Assembly: GCF_026642255.1 (NCBI RefSeq)
Contig: NZ_CP113264.1
Coordinates: forward strand, 5,704,001 to 5,768,000
Direction of reading: 5' to 3'
DNA from: Streptomonospora nanhaiensis
Lineage (GTDB): Bacteria > Actinomycetota > Actinomycetes > Streptosporangiales > Streptosporangiaceae
DNA: 64,000 bases
How positions within the stretch are numbered: the first letter of the stretch is position 1; each line of letters starts with the position of its first letter. Under the pieces are notes generated by a model. It had not been told where the DNA came from and made no database searches. It was given only the letters and a program-made list of their open reading frames with translations. Below are positions 15,999 through 25,600 of the stretch, one piece after another. Both the position numbers and the translations under genes were made by a program.

Positions 15999-17120
15999 CT
16001 ACTCCGTGGGTGCTCCGGCGCGGCGGATGCGGTTGATCGGGACCGGCAGCACGCACACCGGGACGGGGATCTCCAGGCGGTGGCCGGTGTCGGCCGGGAC
16101 GCCGGTGCCGGGGTCGATGAGCAGGGACGCCAGGGAGTCGCCGTTCTGGGCCGCGACCACCAGGTGGTCGGGCTCGCTACGGTGGCCCCGGACCACGGCG
16201 AAGTTGCGCGGCCATGCCCCGACAACCGTGTTGGCGACGTGTTCGAGGCGGGCGCCGCCGTCGCGGACGGCGAGGGTGGAGACCGCGTCCGCGCCCCGGT
16301 TGGACACGTACACGTAGCCGCCGTGGGCGGCGACCTCCCCGGGGAAGTTCGTGCCGGCCGCCTCCTCGCCGGTGGCGTGGACCGAGCCCAGATGCTCGGC
16401 GGTGCCCGCTTGGCCGTCCCAGCGCAGGACGTGCACGCGCGAGTCCAGCTCGCCGGCCACGTACACGTACTCCCCCGCCACGACCGCGTGGCGCGGGCCG
16501 GTGCCTGGCGGAAGGGCGACAGCCCCCGCCGGCTCGCCCGCCCGGTGGACGCGCAGTTCGTCGGTGCCCAGGTCCACGACGAGCAGGCTCTCCCCGTCGG
16601 GCGCGACGGCGAGGCTGTGCGCGTGCGGGCCCTCCTGGCGGTCGGTGACCGGGCCGCTCCCGGTGTGCGGGAACCCGCGACCGCCCGCCTGCGGTGTGCC
16701 GTCCGCACCCAGCGCGAACACCGTCGCGGTCCCGTTGGCGTAGTTGGCCACGCCCACGGAGGATCCGAGGTCCAGCACGTGGCAGGGGGAACCGCCGCCG
16801 GTGGGGACCGAGCCCAGCTCGGCGAGGGAGGCGTCGCCGTCGACCCGGAAGGCGGTCAGCGTGCCCTCGGCCCTCTCGTTGACGGCGTACACCGTGGGCG
16901 GGTCCGCGTGGAAGGCCAGGAACGACGGGCCCGGAGTGCGGGCCGCGACGCCGCCGTCGGTCATCTCGCCCGTCTCCGGGTCGAACCACACCCGGTACAT
17001 GCCCTCGCCCTCTCCCGGCGGGTCGGAGTCGGGGGTGTAGGTCCCCACGAGCAGCAGCCGACGTCCGTCCACCGATCCACCGACCGATTCGCCCACCGGG
17101 GAGCCTCGTTTCCGTAGCAT
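15999..17120 (-). CDS. Lactonase family beta-propeller protein (6-phosphogluconolactonase-like)
   Basis: A 373-residue seven-bladed propeller of the Lactonase family (YbhE/Pgl type). Recurrent blades are visible, such as LLLVGTYTPDSDPPGEGEGM, GGGSPCHVLDL, GPHAHSLAVAPDGESLLVVD and YVYVSNRGADAVSTL. The residues HAHS and NRG are typical of the family. No signal peptide is evident, so it is probably cytoplasmic. Members hydrolyse lactones, but many have unknown substrates; the neighbours give no hint. Confidence 0.82.
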   Translation of the reverse strand: MLRKRGSPVGESVGGSVDGRRLLLVGTYTPDSDPPGEGEGMYRVWFDPETGEMTDGGVAARTPGPSFLAFHADPPTVYAVNERAEGTLTAFRVDGDASLAELGSVPTGGGSPCHVLDLGSSVGVANYANGTATVFALGADGTPQAGGRGFPHTGSGPVTDRQEGPHAHSLAVAPDGESLLVVDLGTDELRVHRAGEPAGAVALPPGTGPRHAVVAGEYVYVAGELDSRVHVLRWDGQAGTAEHLGSVHATGEEAAGTNFPGEVAAHGGYVYVSNRGADAVSTLAVRDGGARLEHVANTVVGAWPRNFAVVRGHRSEPDHLVVAAQNGDSLASLLIDPGTGVPADTGHRLEIPVPVCVLPVPINRIRRAGAPTE

Positions 17121-17250
17121 GCGTTCGCGATCCAGTGGTCTACACCACCGGCCGCATGCTACAGGTCCCCCGTGGCCGGAGGGGCGCAGGCACCCCCTTC
17201 CCGCCCGTCCGGCCCGGCGGGGGTCTGCCTCGAGCGGGCCGGTGCCGGTG

Positions 17251-18204
17251 TCAGCGCCCGGCGTCGGCGACAGTGGCGAGGATGTATCCGGGGCGGCTCA
17301 GGTCCTGCCAGGCGAAACGGGCGATCCGAACATCCGGGTACCACCGTTGCAGGTCGTTCTGCCGTTCGCGGTCCCGGACCAGGGATCGCGGTCCGCTGTG
17401 AGCACGCAGCCCGTCGGCCTCACCGATGAGCCGAGGGCCCTCCCACCAGAAGTCGACCACGGCGATGGTCCTGCCCTGGCCGTCAGTGAAGCGACGCTGG
17501 AGCTCGTCCGGGGGCAGACCGCCGTCGGCGCAGATCAGACGGATCCGCGTCTCCAGCGCGCTCTGTGACCGGGGGTCGGCCAGGGTCCACCAGCGACGCA
17601 CGTCGACACAGCCCCTGCGGCCCCGGTTCGCTTCCTCCAGCGCGGGGATCTCCTCCCAGCCGACGAGTCCCTGCTGGAGGGCCGAGTCCATGAGGCACAC
17701 CGCGGTGTCCCGGTCCACTCCCAGCACGGTGTCCCGCAGGGTGCGCCCGGGGCGGGTGACTCTGATGCCGTTCCCGATCTCGGTCACCTCCTCGGGGAGG
17801 GTGTACCAGCTGTGCAGCGTGATACCGGTGACGTGGCGCTGCGCGCCGAGCGCGGGGATGACCATGTGGACCTCGCGGCCGTCCCATGGCGGGAGCCCCT
17901 GCATGTCCCACAGGAGCGCCGCGGTCTCGCCGCCGGCGAAGGAGCGGGGGCCGAGGGCCAGCTGTGCCGCCATCACGCTGCTGCGGAGCCTGTCGGGGCT
18001 CCCGGGGGGCGGGAGCAGGGGGAGCACGACGTACACCTGCCGGTACGGCCGGACCCACTGGCCGCTGCGGAGCTGGCGGCGTATGCCGGCCTGGCGCAGT
18101 CCGTGCGCGTGGGCCTGCCCCCAGCTGATGACGCCGTACTGGCGCCTCGCGGTGCCGATGGCCGCGGCGAGGGCACCGGTCGGCCGTTGGGAGACGTGGT
18201 TCAT
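17251..18204 (-). CDS. AbiEi-like winged-helix protein with a DUF559-type nuclease-like C-terminus
   Basis: A 317-residue protein. The N-terminal third (QYGVISWGQAHAHGLRQAGI, then RSGQWVRPYRQVYVV) resembles the helix-turn-helix of AbiEi/DUF4095 proteins. The C-terminal third has a PD-(D/E)xK-like pattern: SALETRIR, then VVDFWWEG, then LIGEADGLRAH and RDRERQNDL, as in VSR/DUF559 proteins. Such single genes are common in actinobacteria. No toxin partner of AbiEii type is adjacent, so a toxin-antitoxin role is not supported here. The start is either the ATG at 18204 or a GTG at 18222. Confidence 0.6.
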   Translation of the reverse strand: MNHVSQRPTGALAAAIGTARRQYGVISWGQAHAHGLRQAGIRRQLRSGQWVRPYRQVYVVLPLLPPPGSPDRLRSSVMAAQLALGPRSFAGGETAALLWDMQGLPPWDGREVHMVIPALGAQRHVTGITLHSWYTLPEEVTEIGNGIRVTRPGRTLRDTVLGVDRDTAVCLMDSALQQGLVGWEEIPALEEANRGRRGCVDVRRWWTLADPRSQSALETRIRLICADGGLPPDELQRRFTDGQGRTIAVVDFWWEGPRLIGEADGLRAHSGPRSLVRDRERQNDLQRWYPDVRIARFAWQDLSRPGYILATVADAGR

Positions 18205-18277
18205 GCCCCCACTGTCGGTCACCCTCCCCCAAGGTGCCAGCGTTGTTGCCCCACCTGTGTATAACCCACCGCCTTTC

Positions 18278-18343
18278 CCCGATGATCTTGTACTTGTAGC
18301 GAGTTTGGGCGCCCAATGTCGCTACAAGTACAAGATCATCGGG
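18278..18343. repeat. 66-bp nested palindrome with 25-bp perfect arms, probable terminator of hrpA
   Basis: Perfect 25-base arms at 18278-18302 and 18319-18343 (outer bases CCCGATGATC and GATCATCGGG) enclose a 16-base centre that itself contains the palindrome TTGGGCGCCCAA. It lies 18 bases past the hrpA stop and upstream of the AbiEi-like gene, on the same strand. Transcribed, it would give a very stable hairpin and so stop hrpA transcription. Its AT-richness and length are unusual for this genome, and it may be a dispersed palindromic repeat. Confidence 0.75.
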
Positions 18344-18360
18344 AGGGGGAGGGTCGGCGG

Positions 18361-21300
18361 CTACTGCCTGCCGGCGGCCTTGACGGCCTCCAGGGCCTTC
18401 ATGATGCGCTTGTCGGAGACCGGGTAGGCGGTGCGCAGCTCCTGCGCGAACAGGCTGACCCGGTACTCCTCCAGCATCCAGCGCAGCTCGGCCACGTCGG
18501 CGTCTGCCGCCCGCCCGGGGGGCAGGGACCCGGTGACCTTCGCGACGGCCTGGCGCATCTGCTCGGTCTTGGACATGTTGACCTGGTCGCGGCGCGGGTT
18601 CTCCGGCAGCTTGTCCAGGCGGTACTCGATGCCCCTCAGGTAGCGGTGCAGGTCGTCCAGGCGTGCCACGCCCGCGGCGGTGACGAACCCGTCCCCCACG
18701 AGGGAGCCGAGCTGGCCCTGCACGTCGTTGAGCGAGGGCAGGACGGCCAGGGAGGTGGTGCCCCTGACCTTCTTGGAGACCTTGCGCCACAGCACCAGGA
18801 CCCGCGCGACCTTGTCCAGGGTCTCCGCGAGGGTGTCGCCGAGGTCGGCGCGGACCCGGTCCGCGAGCGCGGCGAAGTCGTCGCCGTTCCAGACCGGCCC
18901 TCCCTCGCGGGCGAGCAGGTGGTCGACGGCGGCGGACTCGGCGTCGGCGAGCATCGCCTTCACCGAACCGTGCGGGTTGTCGGCCAGGGCGAGCTTGTCC
19001 GGGTTGTTGAGCCCCTTGCTGACGGCGAGCGCCGGCGAGGGGATCGTCAGCATGAGCAGGCGCCGGGTCCCGGCCCGCATGGCGGCGCGCTGCTCGGCCC
19101 GGGTGTCGAAGATGCGCACCGCGACGCTGTCGCCCTCGTCCACCAGGGCCGGGTAGCCCTTGACCTTGGGGCCGAGCGCCTTGCGCTCCAGGGTCTGCTC
19201 CAGCGGACCGAAGTCCCAGGAGGTGATGCCCTTCTTCTCCACGCCCTTGGCCTCCGCGGAGATGGCCTCGCGCAGGCGCGGTTTGAGCTTGGCGCGGAGC
19301 TGCTCCAGGTCCTTGGACTCGGCCAGGGTCCGGTTGCGGTCGTCCACCGCTCGGAAGGTGATGCGCAGGTGGTCGGGCACGCGGTCGAGCTCGAAGGCGC
19401 TCTCCGGGATCCGGTCCCCGCCCCTGGGCTGGGCCATGCGGGTGAGCTCGGCGGCCAGCGCCCCGGTCAGCGTCCCCTCGTAGGGGGTGAGGCCGGCGCG
19501 CGCCTGGGCGGCGTTGTCGGGGACCGGTACGAAGAAGCGGCGCTGCGGCTTGGGCAGCGAGCGGATCAGCGCGGTGACGAGTTCGTCGCGCAGGCCCGGG
19601 ATCTGCCAGTCGAAGCCGGTGTTCTCCACCTGGTTGAGGAACTTGAGCGGGATGTGCGCGGTGACTCCGTCGGCGGCGCTGCCCGGCTCGAACTGGTAGG
19701 TCAGCGGGAACGTGAACGCGCCCTGCCGCCACACGTCGGGGTAGTCGTCCTCGCTGACCACGTCGACGCCGTCGTTGATGAGCTCCTCGCGGGTGAAGTC
19801 GAGGAGCGTCGGCTCGGTCCGGCGGGCCTTCTTCCACCAGGCGTCGAAGTGCGCGGCCGACACGACGTCGTCGGGGACGCGTCGGTCGTAGAACCGGAAC
19901 AGCGTCTCGTCGTCGACGACGATGTCGCGGCGGCGGGCGCGGTGTTCGAGGTCCTCGACCTCGTCGAGGAGCTTGCGGTTGTCGTGGAAGAAGTGGTGCC
20001 GGGTCTCCCAGTCGCCCTCGACGAGGGCGCGGCGGATGAACAGCTCCCGGGACAGCTCCGGGTCGATCTTCCCGTAGGACACCTTGCGCTGCACGACGAT
20101 GGGCACGCCGTAGAGGGTGACGCGCTCGAACGCCATGACGGCGCCGCGCTTGCGCTCCCAGTGGGGTTCGCTGTAGTTGCGCTTGACGATGTCGCCGGCG
20201 AGCTCCTCGGCCCACTCCGGTTCGATCCGCGCGACCATGCGGCCCCACAGCTTGGACGTCTCGACCAGCTCGCCCACCATGACGAAGCGCGGCTGCTTCT
20301 TGAACAGGGCCGAGCCGGGGAAGACGGCGAAGCGCGCCCCGCGCCCGCCCAGGTACTCGTGCTTCTCGGGGTCCTTGAGGCCCACGTGGGAGAGCAGTCC
20401 GGCGAGCAGGGACATGTGGACGCCGCGCGGGTCGGCGGCCTCCTCGCGCAGCGGCGGCACCTCGATGCCCATGGTGCGCAGGACCTGTTTGAGCTGGGAG
20501 TGGATGTCCTGCCACTCGCGGACGCGCAGGTAGTTGAGGAACTCCTCGCGGCACAGCTTGCGGAACTGGTTGCCGGACAGCTCCCGCTGGCGGTCGCGCA
20601 GGTGGTTCCAGAGGTTGAGGAACGCCAGGAAGTCCGACTCCTTGTCGGTGAACCGGGCGTGGGACTGCTGGGCCTGCTGCTGCTTGTCGGTGGGGCGCTC
20701 GCGCGGGTCCTGGATGGACAGGGCGGAGGTGATGACCATGACCTCGGCCAGGCAGTCGCGCTCCTGGGCCTCCAGCACCATGCGGCCCAGGCGCGGGTCG
20801 ATGGGCAGCTGGGCGAGGCGCCGGCCGGTCTGGGTGAGGCGGCGCTTGCCGCCGCCCTTGCCGGAGGCGGCCTCGGCCTCGGGGTGCAGGGCGCCGAGTT
20901 CCAGGAGGAGGTTGACGCCGTCCTTGATCTGGCGGTGGTCGGGGCCGTCCACGAACGGGAAGGCCGCCACGTCGCCCAGGCCGAGGGAGGCCATCTGGAG
21001 GATGACGGAGGCGAGGTTGGTGCGCAGGATCTCGGGGTCGGTGTACTCGGGGCGGGACAGGAAGTCCTCTTCGGAGTACAGCCGGATGCAGATGCCCTCG
21101 GAGACGCGGCCGCAGCGGCCCTTGCGCTGGTTGGCGGAGGCCTGGGAGACCGCCTCGATGGGCAGCCTCTGCACCTTGGTGCGGTGGGAGTACCGCGAGA
21201 TGCGGGCGGTGCCGGGGTCGATGACGTACTTGATGCCGGGGACCGTCAGGGAGGTCTCGGCGACGTTGGTGGCCAGGACGACGCGGCGCCCGCTGTGGGA

Positions 21301-22341
21301 GGACCACACGCGTCTTTGCTCGGAGACCGACAGGCGCGCGTAGAGCGGGAGGATCTCGGTCCCGCGGAGCTTCTTCTTCTCCAGTGCCTCGGCGGTGTCG
21401 CGGATCTCGCGCTCGCCGCTGAGGAACACCAGGATGTCGCCGGGCGGCTCGTGGGAGAGCTCGTCGACGGCGTCGAGGATGGCCTGGGTCTGGTCGCGGT
21501 CCGTGCCGGGCCCGGGGTTCTTCTCCTCGGGGTCGAGGATGTCCTCCGAGATGGGCCGGTAGCGGACCTCGACGGGGTAGGTGCGCCCGGACACCTCGAT
21601 GATGGGGGCGTCGTCGAAGTGGCGGGAGAAGCGCTCGGGGTCGATGGTCGCCGAGGTGATGACGATCTTGAGGTCGGGGCGCTTGGGCAGGAGCTGCTTG
21701 AGGTAGCCGAGCAGGAAGTCGACGTTGAGGCTGCGCTCGTGGGCCTCGTCGATGATGAGGGTGTCGTACTGGCGCAGCATCCGGTCGTGCTGGATCTCGG
21801 CGAGCAGGATGCCGTCGGTCATCAGCTTGACCAGGGTGCTGCCGCTGGAGGAGTCGGTGAAGCGCACCTTGTAGCCGACGGTCTCGCCCAGCGGCGTGCC
21901 GATCTCCTCGGCGATGCGCTCGGCGACCGTGCGCGCGGCCAGCCGCCGGGGCTGGGTGTGCCCGATGGTGCCCATGACGCCGCGGCCCAGCTCCAGGCAG
22001 ATCTTGGGCAGCTGGGTGGTCTTGCCGGAGCCGGTCTCACCGGCGACGATGACGACCTGGTGGTCCCGGATGGCCTCGGCGATGTCGTCGCGCCGGGCGC
22101 TGACCGGGAGCGACTCGGGGTAGGTGAGCTCGGGGACGGCCTCGCGGCGCAGGTCGACGCGCAGGACCGCCTCGTCGATGTCCTTGGCGATCTGGGCGGC
22201 GGCGGAGGCGCTGCGGCGCTCGTCGCGGATCTTGGCGAGGCCGTCGATACGCCGACGGAGCCGGTGCCGGTCCGCGGGCATGAGGTCGCGGAGCCGGGAG
22301 CGGAGTGCGTCCGCGGTGGGTGTGGGCGTGGTCGTGCTCAT
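18361..22341 (-). CDS. hrpA: DEAH-box ATP-dependent RNA helicase HrpA
   Basis: A 1326-residue helicase of full HrpA length. Motif I is GETGSGKTTQLPK, motif II DEAH in IIDEAHERSLN, motif III SAT and motif VI QRKGRCGRV. They are followed by the HA2/OB region and the large DUF3418 C-terminus typical of bacterial HrpA. These proteins unwind RNA during mRNA processing and ribosome rescue. It is a single gene with a terminator-like palindrome after it. The ATG at 22341 (MSTTTPTPTADALRSRL) has no clear ribosome-binding site. Confidence 0.95.
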   Translation of the reverse strand: MSTTTPTPTADALRSRLRDLMPADRHRLRRRIDGLAKIRDERRSASAAAQIAKDIDEAVLRVDLRREAVPELTYPESLPVSARRDDIAEAIRDHQVVIVAGETGSGKTTQLPKICLELGRGVMGTIGHTQPRRLAARTVAERIAEEIGTPLGETVGYKVRFTDSSSGSTLVKLMTDGILLAEIQHDRMLRQYDTLIIDEAHERSLNVDFLLGYLKQLLPKRPDLKIVITSATIDPERFSRHFDDAPIIEVSGRTYPVEVRYRPISEDILDPEEKNPGPGTDRDQTQAILDAVDELSHEPPGDILVFLSGEREIRDTAEALEKKKLRGTEILPLYARLSVSEQRRVWSSHSGRRVVLATNVAETSLTVPGIKYVIDPGTARISRYSHRTKVQRLPIEAVSQASANQRKGRCGRVSEGICIRLYSEEDFLSRPEYTDPEILRTNLASVILQMASLGLGDVAAFPFVDGPDHRQIKDGVNLLLELGALHPEAEAASGKGGGKRRLTQTGRRLAQLPIDPRLGRMVLEAQERDCLAEVMVITSALSIQDPRERPTDKQQQAQQSHARFTDKESDFLAFLNLWNHLRDRQRELSGNQFRKLCREEFLNYLRVREWQDIHSQLKQVLRTMGIEVPPLREEAADPRGVHMSLLAGLLSHVGLKDPEKHEYLGGRGARFAVFPGSALFKKQPRFVMVGELVETSKLWGRMVARIEPEWAEELAGDIVKRNYSEPHWERKRGAVMAFERVTLYGVPIVVQRKVSYGKIDPELSRELFIRRALVEGDWETRHHFFHDNRKLLDEVEDLEHRARRRDIVVDDETLFRFYDRRVPDDVVSAAHFDAWWKKARRTEPTLLDFTREELINDGVDVVSEDDYPDVWRQGAFTFPLTYQFEPGSAADGVTAHIPLKFLNQVENTGFDWQIPGLRDELVTALIRSLPKPQRRFFVPVPDNAAQARAGLTPYEGTLTGALAAELTRMAQPRGGDRIPESAFELDRVPDHLRITFRAVDDRNRTLAESKDLEQLRAKLKPRLREAISAEAKGVEKKGITSWDFGPLEQTLERKALGPKVKGYPALVDEGDSVAVRIFDTRAEQRAAMRAGTRRLLMLTIPSPALAVSKGLNNPDKLALADNPHGSVKAMLADAESAAVDHLLAREGGPVWNGDDFAALADRVRADLGDTLAETLDKVARVLVLWRKVSKKVRGTTSLAVLPSLNDVQGQLGSLVGDGFVTAAGVARLDDLHRYLRGIEYRLDKLPENPRRDQVNMSKTEQMRQAVAKVTGSLPPGRAADADVAELRWMLEEYRVSLFAQELRTAYPVSDKRIMKALEAVKAAGRQ

Positions 22342-22684
22342 CAGTAGTCAAGAGTAGGAGGGTCGGCAACCGGTTTTCGACGCGGAGCCGGATACCGGAG
22401 GAGAACGGTCGCGGCCGGGGCGCTCCGCGAGGTCGGCGGAGGGTTCCCGGGCACGTGGTGCTCAACGCCGGCGGGGCCGGTTCTGTTCCGCGCGGCTCCG
22501 GCCCCCGCACGCGCGCCGCCGGGGCGGCCGGGGCCCGGATCCCCCGGCGGTCCCCGCCCGCGCGTCCCCGGGTCGCGGACGCGGAGCGGCCCCGCCCGGA
22601 CCGTGTCCGTGCGGGGCCGGGGGCGCCGGGGCCGTCACGGCGGACCGTGGCGGCCCCGGCCGGGAACCGTGGCGTCCGGGGCCG
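22342..22684. other. Intergenic region between hrpA and the PKS genes
   Basis: The left part should hold the hrpA promoter (lower-GC patch at 22340-22380). The right part is very GC-rich and contains the terminator of the PKS operon. No gene is seen. Confidence 0.6.
22588..22618 (-). terminator. Terminator hairpin of the PKS operon
   Basis: GGCCCCGC-c-CGGAC pairs with GTCCG-t-GCGGGGCC around a three-base loop. It lies about 70 bases after the stop of the last PKS gene. Confidence 0.65.
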
Positions 22685-25600
22685 CTACAGGCCCCGCGCG
22701 GCCAGCCAGTCGTGCAGTGCGCGGCCCACCACGTCCACGTGCCCCTCCAGCATGGTGAAGTGGTCGCCGGGCACCCGCAGCACCTCGTGCGGGAGCGACC
22801 ACGTGAAGGGCGGCACCGCGCCGCCGTCCCGGTCGATGGTGGGCTCCTCGGGACGCAGCTGGACGACGGGCGTCTCCACCGGACCGGGCAGCCAGTCACG
22901 GAACAGGCGCAGGTAGGCGCCCATGGCGCTGAGCCGGACGCCGTCCATGATGCCCAGCAGCTCCCCGCGGGCCACCACGCCCGTCTCGATGGTCGCGAGC
23001 GCGGTGTGGTCGGTGGGGTGGGGCGCGTCCATCAGGGCGAGCGTCTCCGGCGTGCGCGCCCTTCCGAGCGTCCGGAGGTGTTCGAGCCGTTCGAGGACGG
23101 CGTGCGCCACCCACCCGCCGGAGGAGCGTCCGACCAGGATGTACGGCCGGTCTCCCGCGCACTCCAGAACGGCGTCGGCGAGGACCTCGGTGACGGCGCC
23201 GATGCTGGCCGGCAGCGGCTCCCCGTCGGTGAACCCGGGCTCGGGGATCACCTCGACCTCGCGCATCCCGCGCACGCCGTTGGCGAAACGGGCGTACTCC
23301 TGGACCCCGGAGATCATGAGGATGGACGGCAGGCAGATCAGTTTCGTGCCGCTGCCCTCCTTGGACAGGCGGACTGGGCCCCGCGTCACGGGTGCGTCGT
23401 GGACGCCGGTGAAGACGGGCCTGACCTGGGACGCCGCCCACAGCAGATCGATCCCCTCGGCGATCCGCCGTTGGGCGCAGGCCTCCACGAACAGGTCCGC
23501 CAACCCGTCGAGGGCCCGTCGGGGTTCGGTCCGCGCGGGGGCGGCGCCCCTGCCGTCTCCGACCTCCTCCAGGAGGTGGACGGCCAGGGCGCGCGGTGTG
23601 GGGTGGGCGAAGGCCAGCCCGGCGGGCAGTCGCAGGCCGGTGGCGGCCGCCAGCTGGTTGCGCAGTTCGACGGCGGTGAGGGAGTCGAAGCCCACCTCCA
23701 GGAAGGGGGTGTCGGCGTCGACCGCGCCCGTGCCGGCGTGGCCCAGCACCTCGGCGGTCCGGGCCAGCACGAAGGAGAGCACCAGGTCCGTCCGCTGGTC
23801 GGCGGGGGTGCGGGCCAGGGCGCCTCGGAGGTTCCCGGCGGTCTCCGCCGCTGCCCCGGCCCGCCGCCGGGGCGGTCGGACGAGGCCGCGGAGCATGGTC
23901 GCGACCTTCCCGGTGCGAACGGCCCTGGCACGGGCGCCGGCCAGGTCCATGGGCACCGGCAGCACGTGGGGAACGCCCGTGGCGAGGGCGGCGTCGAACA
24001 GGGCGAGTCCGTGTCCGGTGTCCACCGGCCCGGCCAGGCCGAGGCGGGCGTAGCGGCTGATGTCGCCCTCGTCGAGGGCGGCGGTCGTCCTGCTGCGCTG
24101 GGCCCACATGCCCCACGACAGCGACACCGCGGGCAGCCCGTGCGCGCGGCGGTGGTGGGCGAGCATGTCGACGTAGGAGTTGGCGGCGCTGTAACCGGTC
24201 TGTCCGGGGCTGCCCAGGGTGCCGGCCACGGACGAGAACAGGACGAACGCCGACAGGTCCGAGGTGAGTTCGTGCAGGTGCCAGGCGGCGTCGACCTTGG
24301 GCCGCAGCACGTCCTCGATGCTGTCGGGGGTGGTCGAGGTGAGCAGGCCGTCGTTCAGGGCGACGGCGACGTGGACCACGGCGGTGATCCGCCGGCCGGC
24401 CAGGAGGGCGGCCAGCTGCTCCCGGTCCGAGGCGTCGCACGCGGCGAGGGTGACGTCGACGCCCTTGGCTGCCAGGGAGGCCTCCAGTTCTGCCGCGCTC
24501 TCGGCGTCGGGGCCGCTGCGGCTGACCAGGAGCAGGTCGCGGACCCCGTGGTGGTCGACCAGGTGGTGCGTGATCTCTCCGCCCAGGGTGCCGGTGGCGC
24601 CGGTGACCAGCACCGTGCCGTCACCGAAGGAGGTGGGGAGTGCCTCCCGGGCGCTGCGCGCCAGACGGGGGGTGAGGACGGCTCCGCCGCGCAGGGCGAC
24701 CTGGTCGTCGTCACCGCTGAGGACGGCGGTCAGCAGCGCGGAGGCGCGTCCGGGGTCGTCGGTGTCGACGATGGAGAACCGGCCGGGGTGCTCCTGCCCG
24801 GCCGCCCGGACGAACCCCCACAGAGGCGCGTGCACCAGGTCGGGGACGTCCTCGCCGGGGCCGGTGGCGACGGCCCGGTGGGTCAGCAGGACCTGTCGCG
24901 CGTCGGCGACGCGTTCGTCGGCGAGGAGGCGCTGGGCCTGGTCGACCGCCTGTACGAGAGCGGTGCGCACGTCGTCCGGTGTCGGGGCGAGGGGCGTGGA
25001 GAGCCTCGGCAGCAGGACGCGGTCCGGGACCGGGGCTCCCGCGTCGAGCGCCCGGGTCAGGGCGTCGGCGTCGGCGTAGGAGCGGACGGTGTGCCCGGCG
25101 GCGGTGAGCGCCGTCGAGCTGTCGAGGATGTCCTCGCCCAGCACGGCCCAGACCTGGGGTTCGGCGGACGGTGAGGCGATGGTGTCGACCCATTCCACGT
25201 GGAACAGGTCGTCCGCCGGCTCGGTCGCGGCGCCCGGCCCTCCCGTGGGGGCCCGCAGGGTGAGGGAGTCCACGGTGGCGACGGGGGCGCCGTGGGCGTC
25301 GGCCAGGGTCATGGCGACCTCGTCGGCGCCGAGGGGCCGGACGTGGACGCGCAGGGAGGTGGCTCCCGTGGCGTGCAGGGTGACGCCGTTCCAGGAGAAG
25401 GGCAGGCGCACGCCGTCCGTGGGCATCCAGGGGGCGCAGCCGAGGGCGTGCTGGGCGGCGTCGGAGAGCGCGGGGTGCAGGCCGAAGCGCTCGGCGTCGG
25501 ACCGCTGGGCCTCGGGCAGCTCGACCTCGGCGTACACCTCGTCCCCGTCGGTCCAGGCGCAGGTGAGGCCGCGGAAGGCCGGGCCGTAGTCGTAGCCGAT

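Noticed and set aside
17251..18204. Functional AbiE-type toxin-antitoxin system
   Set aside because: No AbiEii nucleotidyltransferase gene is adjacent; hrpA and a lactonase gene flank it.
18316..22347. 1343-codon plus-strand frame opposite hrpA
   Set aside because: Shadow of hrpA; the minus strand encodes all DEAH helicase motifs.
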